NCBI GenBank assembly: GCA_036493895.1
Contig: DASXOZ010000017.1
Coordinates: 109,588 to 173,587 of the forward strand
DNA from: Candidatus Binatia bacterium
Lineage (GTDB): Bacteria; Desulfobacterota; Binatia; UBA1149; CAITLU01
Reading direction: 5' to 3'
Length of the DNA: 64,000 nt
Shown one piece after another: positions 11,201 to 19,469 of the stretch. The translations under genes and the position numbers were made by a program. Position 1 is the stretch's first letter, and every line of letters begins with the position of its first letter. The notes beneath the pieces are model-generated. The model was not told where the DNA came from and did no database searches. It saw nothing but the letters and a program-made list of their open reading frames with translations.

Positions 11201-13125
11201 CTGCGCCCGTAGCGCAGGCCGAGCCGGCAGCGGCACCGGCCGCAGCGGCAACGGCACCGGCCGCGCCGCAAGCGCACAACAAACCAGCCGCACACGGTGA
11301 CGATCCGCCGAACGCCGCGGCGAGCGATCCCGAGCCGGGGGCAGGAGGCGCCGCAGCCGCAGCCGCAGTCGCCGTCGCGACAGCGCCGCCTGTTGCCGAG
11401 CCGGCATCACCGACGCCTTCGCCATCGGCGTCCGCGCCGCCTGCGGCGAGCGAGCCTGAAGCTGTCGGTCCGACCGCCGCTGCACCGGCACCTGCGCCTG
11501 CTCCGACGCCCGTGCCGCCGTCGGGTCCTTCATCAATCGCTGCGCCCACGCCGCCAACCGTGCCCGCGCCGCCAAACGTTCCGGCAGCGCCTATCGCGCC
11601 TGCCTCACCGCCCGCCCCTGCGAAGCCGCGAGCTCAAGCTGCGACAGCGCCGTCCGCTCCCACGGAAGAATTCGGCCCGCCGGCGCCGCGGAAGATTGCG
11701 CCTGCGCCGACTGCTGCAGCGGCCGCGCCCGCTGCGGGCGCGGCGCCCGCGCCGGCAGCCGGCAACAGTCCGTTTGCGGCAGTGCCGGGTCCGCTTCCCG
11801 GCGACATCAAGGCTCCTGCGCCCGACAAGGAGCCTGCATCCGACGCCGCGTGGCCCCTGGCGTTCGAGAACAAGCCCGTCGAATTCGGCGAAACGAAGGA
11901 AGCCGCGCCCGCGCCGCCCGCAGTCCGCTGCGGCAACGGCCGCATCGACGGCAACGAGGAATGTGACGGCGGCGATTGCTGCTCGGCCACCTGCAAGCGC
12001 GTCGTCGCGGATCCGAAATGGCGCTGGGTCGCGTTCGGCACCGGCATCAGCGGAGACGAGATCGGTGGAAGCACGGCAGTGCACGCCGTCGCCGTCAATG
12101 CCGGTACGGTGATCGCCGGTGGAGAATTCACGAGCGCGGGAGGGACCGCGGCCGCCGACATCGCACGCTGGAACGGACAGTCGTGGTCGCCGATGGGCGA
12201 CGGTTTCGACGGCCGCGTCCTGGCGGTTGCGATCGCGCCGGGAACCTCCGATGTCTACGCTGCCGGGGAGTTCACGCACAGCGGTCACACACCGCTTGCC
12301 CACGTTGCGAAATGGGATGGCAAGGCGTGGACCGATGTGGGCGGCGGCCTGTCCGGCGCTGCGCGCGCCCTCGTGTTCGTCGACAAGGTGCTCTACGCGG
12401 GCGGAGATTTCGCAGCGGCTGGAGGAATCGCCGCGCTTCACGTCGCGCGATGGACGGGCACCAGATGGGAGGCCGTCGGCACCGGTTTCGATGCCACGGT
12501 GCGCGCGCTTCTCTACGTCGAAGGACTGCTTTACGCCGGCGGCGATTTCCGTCGCGCCGGAGACGTTGCGTCGGCGGGCGTTGCACGCTGGGACGGACAG
12601 GCGTGGCAGAACGTCGGCGCCGGCATCAGCGGGCGAGTGCACGCGCTGGCGCTCCTCAGCGGTACGCTGGCAGCCGGCGGCGACTTCCTGACCTCCGGCG
12701 ACGGAACCTTCCTCGGCAACATCGCGCGCTTCGACGGGGAATCGTGGGCGTCGATCGGAGAGGGCGGTGCATCGGCGCGTGTGACATCGCTGGTGGTGGA
12801 CGGACAGGACCTCCTTGCGGCCGGGGATTTTTCGCTGATCACCGGAATTCCGTCGGGGTACGTCGCGCGCTGGCACGACGGCGAATGGTCCCAGGTCGGC
12901 GAAGGATTTCCCGAGCCCGTGTGGTCGCTCGCGCTGGCCGCAGGCGGTGAGCTCGTGGCCGGCGGGCGCTTCGTCCGCAGCGCCGGCAGGGACGCTTCGC
13001 GCGTCGCCGAGTGGCGCCTCGTCGATTGCCGCCCGGCGCCGCCGCCGGTCGCGGCGGCTCCTGTTCCCGCACCTGCCGCGGCGAAGACGCCGGCAAAACC
13101 CGCGAAATCCGCTGCGAAGCACTGA
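8281..13125 (+). CDS. Giant secreted mosaic protein: beta-helix, 19 Cys repeats (DUF4215), Pro/Ala linker, propeller-like repeats
   Basis: About 1614 residues. A signal peptide (hydrophobic core [16 protein letters not shown]) is followed by a right-handed parallel beta-helix domain (about residues 35-340, choice-of-anchor type with GGGIYN and GGIYNTG rungs). Then come 19 tandem cysteine repeats of the DUF4215/Myxococcus type (consensus [16 protein letters not shown]...GDGCDxxC), a ~250-residue Pro/Ala-rich linker, one more cysteine unit at 11929, and six to seven ~45-residue repeats with LYAGGDF and ARWDGxxW motifs resembling an integrin/Rax2-like propeller. The C-terminal tail is Lys/Ala/Pro-rich. 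The start was set at the ATG at 8281 because it gives a compact signal peptide; the open frame extends to 8233. Probable cell-surface or extracellular protein; function unknown. Confidence 0.88.
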   Translation: MVVLTRASQRSAAARWPLVAMGLVLWAGIAAAADVHVTALGDRGPGTLREAVEKASPGDTVHIDVPGVIRLTTGEIQISRPMTIEGPGADKTSVSGDDQYRIFSIPVREPTPKVKISRLAVIRGRSDERGGAIVNAADLELDGVLVDSCRGDLAGGIYNTGQLSITSSTISHNRGSLAGGIYNTGDATLVNVTVSGNFGELSGGGIYNATDANVTPKRVAHIEISSCTITDNRVGADAAGIFNLGGQVHIRNSIVADNKKGGNCIGALLSLGHNIDDDGSCRLASPGDIRPGRDVGLARLDMNGGGTPTHALIVGSPAIDAGDNASCPKDDQRGFTRDVSGDGKGTGRCDIGAFEALLSWCGNGVVQPGEECDDGNLVDGDGCDRSCRREVCGNGIVQSGEECDDGNTVSGDGCDSVCLREICGNGVLQAGEECDDGNVENGDGCDSHCRREPCGDGIVGAGEQCDDGNLVDGDGCDSTCHKEECGNAIVQANEECDDGNLRNGDGCDSHCRRETCGNGVVQGSEECDDGNTAANDGCDPTCRKERCGDGKKQTKEECDDGNTAGGDGCDPTCHREVCGNGLLQAGEECDDGNVTAGDGCDPHCRKEVCGNGLLQAGEECDDGNSTAGDGCDPTCRREICGNGLVQAGEECDDGNHIAGDGCDPSCKKEVCGNGIVQKGEECDDGNSVAGDGCDPTCHKEVCGNGILQAGEGCDDGNLVDHDGCDSRCRVEACGNGRVDSGEECDDGNQKNGDGCTAECKLERCGDGVVNDGGKEQCDDGNNADGDGCDHDCRREFCGDGVVNDGGKEQCDDGNSVSGDGCTPDCVKERCGDGIVNDGGKEQCDDGNDVAGDGCTPDCIKERCGDGIVNNSGTEECDDGNTSPGDGCTPLCRKEFCGDGIINNNGREQCDDGNSIAGDGCTPKCVLERCGDGIVNNNGMEECDDGNAVNGDGCDVFCHKEAPPPPPPPSTPPPAAPVAQAEPAAAPAAAATAPAAPQAHNKPAAHGDDPPNAAASDPEPGAGGAAAAAAVAVATAPPVAEPASPTPSPSASAPPAASEPEAVGPTAAAPAPAPAPTPVPPSGPSSIAAPTPPTVPAPPNVPAAPIAPASPPAPAKPRAQAATAPSAPTEEFGPPAPRKIAPAPTAAAAAPAAGAAPAPAAGNSPFAAVPGPLPGDIKAPAPDKEPASDAAWPLAFENKPVEFGETKEAAPAPPAVRCGNGRIDGNEECDGGDCCSATCKRVVADPKWRWVAFGTGISGDEIGGSTAVHAVAVNAGTVIAGGEFTSAGGTAAADIARWNGQSWSPMGDGFDGRVLAVAIAPGTSDVYAAGEFTHSGHTPLAHVAKWDGKAWTDVGGGLSGAARALVFVDKVLYAGGDFAAAGGIAALHVARWTGTRWEAVGTGFDATVRALLYVEGLLYAGGDFRRAGDVASAGVARWDGQAWQNVGAGISGRVHALALLSGTLAAGGDFLTSGDGTFLGNIARFDGESWASIGEGGASARVTSLVVDGQDLLAAGDFSLITGIPSGYVARWHDGEWSQVGEGFPEPVWSLALAAGGELVAGGRFVRSAGRDASRVAEWRLVDCRPAPPPVAAAPVPAPAAAKTPAKPAKSAAKH
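9361..11163 (+). repeat. 19 in-frame cysteine-repeat units, 13 x 93 bp then 6 x 99 bp
   Basis: Coding repeat array inside the giant secreted protein. Units 1-13 are exactly 31 codons; units 14-19 are exactly 33 codons, owing to a two-residue insertion (VNDGGKEQ or VNNNG in place of VQAGEE). The units carry four conserved cysteines that are expected to pair, and the Asp/Asn/Gly-rich DDGN...GDG segment suggests calcium binding. The period changes abruptly at 10570, consistent with two separate amplification events. Confidence 0.92.
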
Positions 13126-13131
13126 GACGGC

Positions 13132-13809
13132 ATGAAACTGGCCGTTTTCGACATCGACGGGACGCTGACTCTCGGCGACGGACTGGGGACGCGCTGTTTC
13201 TTCGAGTGTTTCGACGCGGTGTTCGGCGCCGGTTTCGCCGACCGGCGCCTCGACAGCTACGTCGAGTCCACCGACTGTGGAATCGCGCGGGAGGCGGCGC
13301 GCCGTGCGCTCGGCCGTCATTGCAGCGACGCGGAATTCGTAACGTTCAAGGCGGCGTATCTCGAATCGCTGGAAGCCGAGATCGGATTTCGCGACCGGGC
13401 GTATCGGCCGATCGACGGCGCGGACGGCCTGATGCAGGCGCTCGCATCGGCGGGCGGCTGGACCGTCGCCATCGCGACCGGCAACTGGCGCCGCGCCGCG
13501 CATCTCAAACTCGCGTGCGCGCGCATCGAGGCGCCGGTGCTCGCTGCGTTCTCGGAGGACGGGACTACGCGCACCGAAGTGCTGGCCCGCGCCGTCGCGA
13601 TCGCGACCCAGCGAAGCGGCGCCGCATTCGAGCGCATCGTCTATGTCGGCGACCAGCCGTGGGATCTCGGCGCGGCGCGCGACAACGGCGTCGCGTTCGT
13701 CGGCGTAGGCAGCGGAGAGCGCGCCGCGAGGCTTCAGGGCCACGGCGCGACGGTCATTGCAGGCTATCGCGACACGGCGCGGTTCCTTTCGATGCTCGAA
13801 TCGGCCTGA
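13132..13809 (+). CDS. HAD-superfamily hydrolase (phosphatase-like)
   Basis: 225-residue HAD phosphatase. Motif I is FDIDGTLT with nucleophile Asp7 and acid/base Asp9; motif II is VAIATGNW (Thr); motif III/IV lie in the region ending VYVGDQPWDLGAARDNG. The helical cap is between residues 20 and 95. The resemblance is to phosphoglycolate-phosphatase/PGMB-like members; the substrate is unknown. It begins 6 bp after the giant secreted protein gene and probably shares its transcript. Confidence 0.87.
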   Translation: MKLAVFDIDGTLTLGDGLGTRCFFECFDAVFGAGFADRRLDSYVESTDCGIAREAARRALGRHCSDAEFVTFKAAYLESLEAEIGFRDRAYRPIDGADGLMQALASAGGWTVAIATGNWRRAAHLKLACARIEAPVLAAFSEDGTTRTEVLARAVAIATQRSGAAFERIVYVGDQPWDLGAARDNGVAFVGVGSGERAARLQGHGATVIAGYRDTARFLSMLESA

Positions 13810-13840
13810 AGCCCGTGGTGGCCCTGTCGGCCGCCCGCGG

Positions 13841-14968
13841 TCAGGCTGCCGGCGCGGCTTGCTTCAGCGCACGGCCGATCGGCTTGCGGCCGCGATTGAT
13901 GTCGCGCAGGTAGGCGATGCCCTCGTCGGCGATCGAATCGCCGACCGTCACGTCGCCTTCGACCTTCAGCTCGTCCATGTCGACCCACATCGCGTAGACG
14001 CCACGGGTGCGGTCGGTGATGATGCCGGCATTGAGCAGGGTCTTGATCAGCACGCGGAAGATGTTCGTGTTCTCGCGCATCAGGCGGCGCCGGTCGTTGT
14101 CGGTGAACGCTTCCTGCACGGCGCTGCGCACCCACTGCCAGTCGAGCCCGAACTGTCCGTAGATGACCTGCTTCTGCTCGGCATTGACGAGGTTGAAGAA
14201 GATCTTCTGGAAGCAGTCGGCGGCCCACTGCTCGACGATCTCGTGCTGCTCCTCGGAAAGCTGCGGTACGGTGCGGTCCGCCCAGATCTTTCCGAAGCGA
14301 TGGTGAAAGGCCTCGTCGGTCATCACGAGCTGCACCATGCGGCGCAGCAGCGGATCGCGGGTCTTGGTGTGCAGCGTCGCGAACGCGCCCATCGCGAGCC
14401 CTTCGATCAGCATCTGCATGCCGACGAGCTTCTTGTAGACCTCCGGCGCCAGTACCAGCTCGGACATCAGCTCGCCGAGAGTCTGGCCGCAGGGGTAGGG
14501 CGTACCGAACCGCTTGTGGATGTATTTGGTGAAGGCGGTGACGTGGCGGGCTTCCTCGCGCACCTGGTTGCTCGCGTATTCGAGCGCGCCGGGGTCGCGA
14601 AGGATGTGGCAGAGGCTCGCCGACAGCGACAGCGCGCCCTGCTCGCCGTGCAGCAGGCTGGAAAGGCTCCAGCGCGAGACTTCGTTGGCCAGGCGGATCT
14701 TCTGGCCTTCATCGAGCTTGTCGGCCACCGCGCTGTTGAGCTCCACCGAGAAGTCCATCGGCATGATGGTCTCCTGCGTGAGGTCGAAGCTCGTGCTCTC
14801 GTAATCGATGTAGGCGGGGTCGACGGGGTCCCAGAAGTGATCGTGTGTTGCCGAGATGATCGCGTCGAAGGCGCCGGTGCGCTCGCCGTAGCGATGGACG
14901 TCGAGCATCGCGCGAAAATCGTCGCGCCCGACCGTGTTGTAAATGGGATCGTGCGTGATGTCGCTCAT
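13841..14968 (-). CDS. Ferritin-like diiron protein (oxygenase-like)
   Basis: 375-residue, mostly helical protein with the carboxylate/histidine ligand pattern of a diiron centre: LHGEQGALS (Glu), REEARHVTAF (E-x-x-H), a later LIEGLAMGAF (Glu) and TDEAFHHRFGKIW (E-x-x-H). This is the four-helix-bundle arrangement of ferritin-like oxygenases such as the AurF/p-aminobenzoate N-oxygenase or fatty-acid desaturase/hydroxylase relatives. The exact family is not certain. The ATG at 14968 has CGGAGACAGCC before it and overlaps the TGA of the upstream tetR gene (ATGA), so the two form an operon. Confidence 0.82.
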   Translation of the reverse strand: MSDITHDPIYNTVGRDDFRAMLDVHRYGERTGAFDAIISATHDHFWDPVDPAYIDYESTSFDLTQETIMPMDFSVELNSAVADKLDEGQKIRLANEVSRWSLSSLLHGEQGALSLSASLCHILRDPGALEYASNQVREEARHVTAFTKYIHKRFGTPYPCGQTLGELMSELVLAPEVYKKLVGMQMLIEGLAMGAFATLHTKTRDPLLRRMVQLVMTDEAFHHRFGKIWADRTVPQLSEEQHEIVEQWAADCFQKIFFNLVNAEQKQVIYGQFGLDWQWVRSAVQEAFTDNDRRRLMRENTNIFRVLIKTLLNAGIITDRTRGVYAMWVDMDELKVEGDVTVGDSIADEGIAYLRDINRGRKPIGRALKQAAPAA

Positions 14969-15603
14969 GGCTGTCTCCGCTCCGGCCCGTCGGGCCACGA
15001 AAACTGAAGTCGGACGAGAGTCTCGATGACGTCTTCGCGCGAGGCGCGCGAAGGGTCCTGGGTCCACCAGTCGATCAAATGCGTAGTCATGCCGACGTGG
15101 GCGCGGGCGCAGACGGCCGGGTCGAGGTCGGCGGGGAACTTCCCTTCTTCGCGGTCGCGCCGCAGGCGTCCTTCGAGCCCTGCAGCCAGCCTCGTCATCG
15201 CGTCGGCCTCGATGGACGCCGCCTCGGCGTCGGTGCTGAACAGGATGCGGACGACGCTGCGGTTGCGCTCGGCGTAGCGAACGATCGTCTCGGCGCGGGC
15301 GCGCTGGGCGAGCACGGGAGCCGATGCCGCGACTGCCTGCTGCACGTCGTGCGCGAGCTCTTCGATCGCGTGAAAAACGATGTGGCGGTACACATCGGTC
15401 TTGTCGCGGAAGTGCAGGTAGAAGGTGCCGGAGGCGACGCCGGCCGCGCGCGCGATCTCGTGGCTGGTGACGCCGTGAAGACCGCGCTCGCCGAACAGCC
15501 GCGTCGCCGCGTCGATCAGCCTCTGACGGGTCTGGATACGGCTGCGCGCGGGCGCAGATGTGACAGGAATGACATCCACGTCAGTCGGTGACGGTATTGT
15601 CAT
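14965..15603 (-). CDS. TetR/AcrR-family regulator, coupled to the diiron gene
   Basis: 212-residue regulator with an N-terminal TetR helix-turn-helix (ARSRIQTRQRLIDAATRLF, then GVTSHEIARAAGVASGTFY, LHFRDKTDVYRHI) after a ~20-residue extension, and a C-terminal ligand-binding domain. The four-base overlap with the downstream ferritin-like gene implies that the regulator controls its own operon. It is divergent from a second tetR gene 147 bp away. The ligand is unknown; many such pairs respond to acyl-CoA or lipophilic substrates. Confidence 0.9.
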   Translation of the reverse strand: MTIPSPTDVDVIPVTSAPARSRIQTRQRLIDAATRLFGERGLHGVTSHEIARAAGVASGTFYLHFRDKTDVYRHIVFHAIEELAHDVQQAVAASAPVLAQRARAETIVRYAERNRSVVRILFSTDAEAASIEADAMTRLAAGLEGRLRRDREEGKFPADLDPAVCARAHVGMTTHLIDWWTQDPSRASREDVIETLVRLQFSWPDGPERRQP

Positions 15604-15701
15604 GTCGGGCGCCAGTCAAGCGGAAAATTCGTTTAGGCCGCACAACATTCCGGAAAACCCTGTTCGTCAGCGGCGCCTAATGCGGGTAGGATCCACCGGG
15701 C

Positions 15702-15749
15702 GCGTCAGGGGAAAGGGACCGGGGGCGTCAGGGGAAAAGGACCGGGGGG
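15702..15749 (+). repeat. Two tandem 23-bp units carrying the ribosome-binding site of the second tetR
   Basis: gcgtcaggggaaa-ggaccggggg occurs at 15702 and again at 15725, with a third partial gcgtgac running into the GTG start at 15751. The second unit supplies the GGGGGG ribosome-binding region. Confidence 0.7.
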
Positions 15750-15750
15750 C

Positions 15751-16362
15751 GTGACAAAGCCGGGGATCGGGACACCGTTGGCCAGCAAACACGAGCAGAA
15801 CCGGGCGGAGAAGCGCGAGCGTCTCCTGAAGGCCGCGGTCGAGGCTTTCACCGAAGCCGGCTTCGACAACACCACTGTCAGTGACGTGGTTCATCGTGCC
15901 GGCATGACGCCGAGCACGTTCTACAACTACTATCGCGACAAGGACGCCCTGCGCGACGAGATGGTCGCCAACGCCGCAAGGCGCATGGTCGACGCCCTGG
16001 CCCAGATCCGTTCCGGCGGCGTCGGGGCCGAGGAATACTTCGGCATGGCGACGCGGCGCCTGCTCGAAGCCGTGGTCGCCGATCACACCACCGCGACTCT
16101 CCTTCGCCGCAACCTGTCGCTGCTTCGCACGCTGCTCGACGACAAGGCGCTGCGCCCCGTCTATGCGGCGCTGCGCAGCGACATCGACGCCGCGGCCACG
16201 CGCGGGCAGATGACGCCGATCGATGCCGACTATGCCGTCGCGGTCTTCCGCGCGGCGTCGCTGGAGCTGGCGGTGGTGCTGCTGTCGCGCTCGGCGCCCG
16301 ACATCAACGGTGCCGTCGAGTTCCTTACGCGCGTGCTCGGCGCAGCCTTCCGCTTCCGCTGA
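15751..16362 (+). CDS. TetR/AcrR-family regulator
   Basis: 203-residue TetR-type regulator. The DNA-binding segment runs RAEKRERLLKAAVEAFTEAG, TTVSDVVHRAGMTPSTFYNY, YRDKDALRDEMV. The C-terminal domain is helical. The start is GTG at 15751, immediately after a purine-rich tract. It stands alone on the plus strand, head-to-head with the other tetR gene and convergent with a response regulator, so its targets cannot be inferred beyond the shared divergent intergenic region. Confidence 0.88.
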   Translation: MTKPGIGTPLASKHEQNRAEKRERLLKAAVEAFTEAGFDNTTVSDVVHRAGMTPSTFYNYYRDKDALRDEMVANAARRMVDALAQIRSGGVGAEEYFGMATRRLLEAVVADHTTATLLRRNLSLLRTLLDDKALRPVYAALRSDIDAAATRGQMTPIDADYAVAVFRAASLELAVVLLSRSAPDINGAVEFLTRVLGAAFRFR

Positions 16363-16372
16363 GGGGGCAGGC

Positions 16373-16819
16373 TTACGCCGGATCGGACGGAGGCGGCTCG
16401 TTGAGCCTCAGCCAGTAATGGGCGAGGGCGCGGACGGTCTCGGTGAATTCGGCGAAATCGACGGGTTTGCGGATGTAGCTGTTGGCTCCGAGGCCGTAGC
16501 TCTCGATCACGTCGGCAGGCTCGTCTGACGAGGAAAGCACGATCACCGGGATCAGCTTGGTCAGCCGGTCGGCCCTCAGGCGGCGAAGCACCTCGAGGCC
16601 GTCCACCTTGGGCAACTTGAGATCGAGAAGGATCAGCGCGGGCATGTCGCTGGCCTTGCGATCGGCGTGGGTGCCGAGGGCGAAGAGATAGTCGAGGGCT
16701 TCCAGCCCGTCGCGCGCGACCTCGACGCGGTGGGATACGTCGCTCTTCTCGAGCGCCCGCCGCGTCAGGATGGCGTCATCCGGGTTGTCTTCGACCAGAA
16801 GAATGATGCGTTCGGCCAT
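16373..16819 (-). CDS. Single-domain response regulator (CheY/Rcp1-like)
   Basis: 148-residue receiver domain without an output domain. The acidic pair is EDNPDD (residues 10-15), the phospho-acceptor is Asp66 in ALILLDLKLPKVDG, the conserved Ser/Thr is in VIVLSSSDEP, and the Lys is in SYIRKPVDF. The insertion before the phosphorylation strand and the overall length match the cyanobacterial Rcp1 type, which partners phytochrome-like kinases. It follows the histidine kinase gene by 27 bp on the same strand and is its likely phosphoryl acceptor. Confidence 0.93.
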   Translation of the reverse strand: MAERIILLVEDNPDDAILTRRALEKSDVSHRVEVARDGLEALDYLFALGTHADRKASDMPALILLDLKLPKVDGLEVLRRLRADRLTKLIPVIVLSSSDEPADVIESYGLGANSYIRKPVDFAEFTETVRALAHYWLRLNEPPPSDPA

Positions 16820-16846
16820 CGCTTGCTCTCCCTTCCCGACGCCCGC

Positions 16847-19177
16847 TCACGACCCGAGGGTGAAGTAGAACGTCGCTCCCTGATCCGGCACGCTTTCCGC
16901 CCAGACCTCCCCGGCGTGACGCCGGATGATCAGCTGGACGGTCGCCAGCCCGATACCCGATCCTTCGAACTCCCCGTGGCTGTGCAGGCGCTGGAACGCC
17001 CCGAACAGCTTGTCGGCGTAGACCATATCAAACCCGACGCCGTTATCGCGAACGTAGAAGGCGGTCCGGTCCCCGCTGACGGTTTTCGAGCCGAATTCGA
17101 TACGCGGCTCGCGGCTGCGGGCGGTAAATTTCCAGGCGTTCGACAGCAGGTTCTCGACGACGTTGAGCAGCAGCACCGGGTCGCCGGACGCAAAGGGCGT
17201 GGCCTCGATGACGACGGCCACGTGGCGGTCGCGGCTGGTGCTCTTCAGGTCGTCGATCACCTGGCGGGCCATCGCGGAGAGGTCGACCTGCTCGCGGCGC
17301 AATTCGGCGCGGCTGACGCGCGTCAACTTGAGCAGGTCGTCGATCAGGTGCCCCATTCGCTGGGCCGCGTTGCGAAGGCGCGCCAGGTACTCGTGAGCCG
17401 GCTGTGAAAGCTCGTGGCCGTGCTCCTCGATGACGAGCTTGCTGAAGCCGTCGATGGTCCGCAGCGGCGTGCGAAGGTCGTGCGAGACCGAGTAGGCGAA
17501 GGACTCCAGCTCCTGGTTGGCCGCACGAAGCTCGGCGGTGCGCACGCCGACACGCTGCTCGAGCTCCTCGTTGAGACGGCGGATCTCCGCCTCGGCCTGG
17601 CGGTGCTCGGTGATGTCCTGCGAGAACACGAGGATGCCGACGACGCGGCCCATCGCATCGTACTCGGGAAGCTTGTCGGTGCGGGTCCAGATCGACTTGC
17701 CGCTCGGCAGCTCGGTTTCCTCGATGAGGCCGAGTTTTGGTTTTCCGCTCTGCACGATCTCGAGATCGTCGCGGTACAGCTCGTAGGCCCGCGCCGGAAT
17801 GATCTCCGAGCAGGGCTTGCCCTCCATGTCGTCGACCGTGCGTCCCATCGAACTGGCGGCGGCCTCGTTGACGAGCAGGAACCGGTTCTTCGTGTCCTTG
17901 TAGCAGATCATCGCCGGCACGGAGTTGAACATCAGGCGGAACTGCTGCTTTTCGCGAAACAGGCTTTCCTCGGTGCGGCGCCGGTCGAGGCGCTCGCGCT
18001 CGAGCTCGTCGGTCAGCGAGCTGACCTTTTCCATGTAGTCGCGCCTTTCGGTGGAAAGGCGACGTCTCGCGCTGGCCAGTCCTTCGCCGCGATGCGCATA
18101 ACCGCTCACGGTCGTGGCCATCGCGACGGAGACCATCAGCCCTGCCAATGCGGCAAACCACGGGATCCACGTCAGGTGCTCGGAGAGCAGGCGCGGGCCG
18201 GCAGTGACCACCATCGACCATTGGCGTCCGGCGACGTCGAAATCGGAGCTGCTGGCGGGCGGCGGCACGCCGAGAACTCTCCACAGCGTGACCAGCACCG
18301 TGTCGTCCTCGCCCTGCAGCGCCTTCTGCGAAAACACCGGTCCTCCGCCGGGCGCGCCGTCGCGAAGCTCGACGGAAACCGTCTCGCGGTCCGCCTGAGC
18401 GAACGCGAGACGAAGGATGTCCTCGAGGTCGAACAGCCCGAAGGCGTAACCGGCGAGCGTGCTGCCGCCGTCGCTGGCGACGAACACCGGCGAGACGATC
18501 GGCAGCGCCCGGTGAATGCCGTCCGCGCGGGTCACTGCCAGCGGTGCGGCAGCCGTCGCGCCGCGCCTGGTCCTTGCGGCTTCGAATGCGATGGAGAGCC
18601 CGGGAGTAGCCGAGAGGTCGGAGCCCGGCTTGAGATCGACGTCGTCGACTCGCAGGCCGGCGCCCACACCGTACTGAAGAGGCAGGTACTCGGGCGCTGC
18701 CGGCAAGGGATCCGCCGCGCGGTGCACGTGGAAATCGGGAACGCCGCCGACCCATTGCTTCTCTTCGTAAGCCTTGAGCGCTTCGACCGGCACGCGCGGA
18801 ACCCAGTCCATCGCGATGAGCTGGCCGCGGTCGCGCACGAGCGAGGTGAGATAGAGACGCAGGTCGCCGCGATTGTCCGCGTGCGTGGTCTCGACGTAGG
18901 CGCCCAAGGCGTCGAGCAGCTCGATGCGTCGTCCCGTCTCGCGCTGGATCGCAGTGGCAAGCGATGCGCCGCGGTGCACGAGGTCGGCGCGCGTGCTCGC
19001 GGTTTCCTGCCCGACGCACCAGATGAATCCGGCAGCGGTCAGCACGAGGCCCGTGAAGAAGACGGCCGTGGCAAGGTGCCGCTGCACGCCGCCTTTGGGC
19101 CTTGCTGCCTCCTTCTTCGGCGCGGCGCGTGCGTCCGGGCTGGGCGCTGCTGGAGTCTGCAAAAAAGTCGACCTCAC
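16847..19177 (-). CDS. Membrane histidine kinase with CHASE, PAS, HisKA and HATPase domains
   Basis: 776-residue sensor kinase. Order of parts: cytoplasmic N-terminus, membrane helix (about 35-55), an extracytoplasmic CHASE-type sensor (about 80-310), a second helix (about 335-358), a coiled coil, a PAS domain (about 395-520) with VGILVFSQDITEHRQAE, a second coiled coil, HisKA with the phospho-acceptor in SVSHDLRTPLRTIDGF, and HATPase_c with NLLSNAWKF, RDNGVGFD and GSGIGLATV. This is the bacteriophytochrome-like kinase core that pairs with Rcp1-type regulators, found here just downstream. The start is GTG at 19177, with no strong ribosome site. Confidence 0.93.
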   Translation of the reverse strand: MRSTFLQTPAAPSPDARAAPKKEAARPKGGVQRHLATAVFFTGLVLTAAGFIWCVGQETASTRADLVHRGASLATAIQRETGRRIELLDALGAYVETTHADNRGDLRLYLTSLVRDRGQLIAMDWVPRVPVEALKAYEEKQWVGGVPDFHVHRAADPLPAAPEYLPLQYGVGAGLRVDDVDLKPGSDLSATPGLSIAFEAARTRRGATAAAPLAVTRADGIHRALPIVSPVFVASDGGSTLAGYAFGLFDLEDILRLAFAQADRETVSVELRDGAPGGGPVFSQKALQGEDDTVLVTLWRVLGVPPPASSSDFDVAGRQWSMVVTAGPRLLSEHLTWIPWFAALAGLMVSVAMATTVSGYAHRGEGLASARRRLSTERRDYMEKVSSLTDELERERLDRRRTEESLFREKQQFRLMFNSVPAMICYKDTKNRFLLVNEAAASSMGRTVDDMEGKPCSEIIPARAYELYRDDLEIVQSGKPKLGLIEETELPSGKSIWTRTDKLPEYDAMGRVVGILVFSQDITEHRQAEAEIRRLNEELEQRVGVRTAELRAANQELESFAYSVSHDLRTPLRTIDGFSKLVIEEHGHELSQPAHEYLARLRNAAQRMGHLIDDLLKLTRVSRAELRREQVDLSAMARQVIDDLKSTSRDRHVAVVIEATPFASGDPVLLLNVVENLLSNAWKFTARSREPRIEFGSKTVSGDRTAFYVRDNGVGFDMVYADKLFGAFQRLHSHGEFEGSGIGLATVQLIIRRHAGEVWAESVPDQGATFYFTLGS

Positions 19178-19238
19178 CCTTCGGACGTGCGCGAACGCCA
19201 GAGCTTAATGGGTTTCCCCACCTTGAAAAAGCCGGGGC

Positions 19239-19469
19239 TCACCGCTTCTGGCCGCTGGCCGCTGGCCGCACCGCGGCCGTTTCCGCCGTCGAGCCCTCGC
19301 GAGCCCGCCGTCGCGAGACCTCGGCCAGGATCTCGATGCGGCGCTTCTCGCCGGCGCCCGCCCATTCCGAGATCTCGGCGATCGTCCGCAGGCATCCTTC
19401 GCAGAGATCGCTGCCGGCACGAAGCGTGCAGATCCCGACACAAGGGCTGGCGGCCGGGTGCGGGCTCAG
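19239..19469 (-). CDS. DUF1289 small Cys-rich protein
   Basis: About 76 residues. It has the DUF1289 signature SPCVGICTL...CEGCLRTIAEISEWA with four cysteines likely to bind iron-sulfur or zinc, followed by EKRRIEILAEV. No ATG, GTG or TTG precedes the first cysteine in this frame. The only sensible start is a CTG at 19469 that overlaps the glycosidase stop (CTGA) and is preceded by GGGAG. Either this is a coupled CTG start or the true start lies inside the glycosidase gene. The C-terminal tail is low-complexity. Confidence 0.6.
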   Translation of the reverse strand: MSPHPAASPCVGICTLRAGSDLCEGCLRTIAEISEWAGAGEKRRIEILAEVSRRRAREGSTAETAAVRPAASGQKR

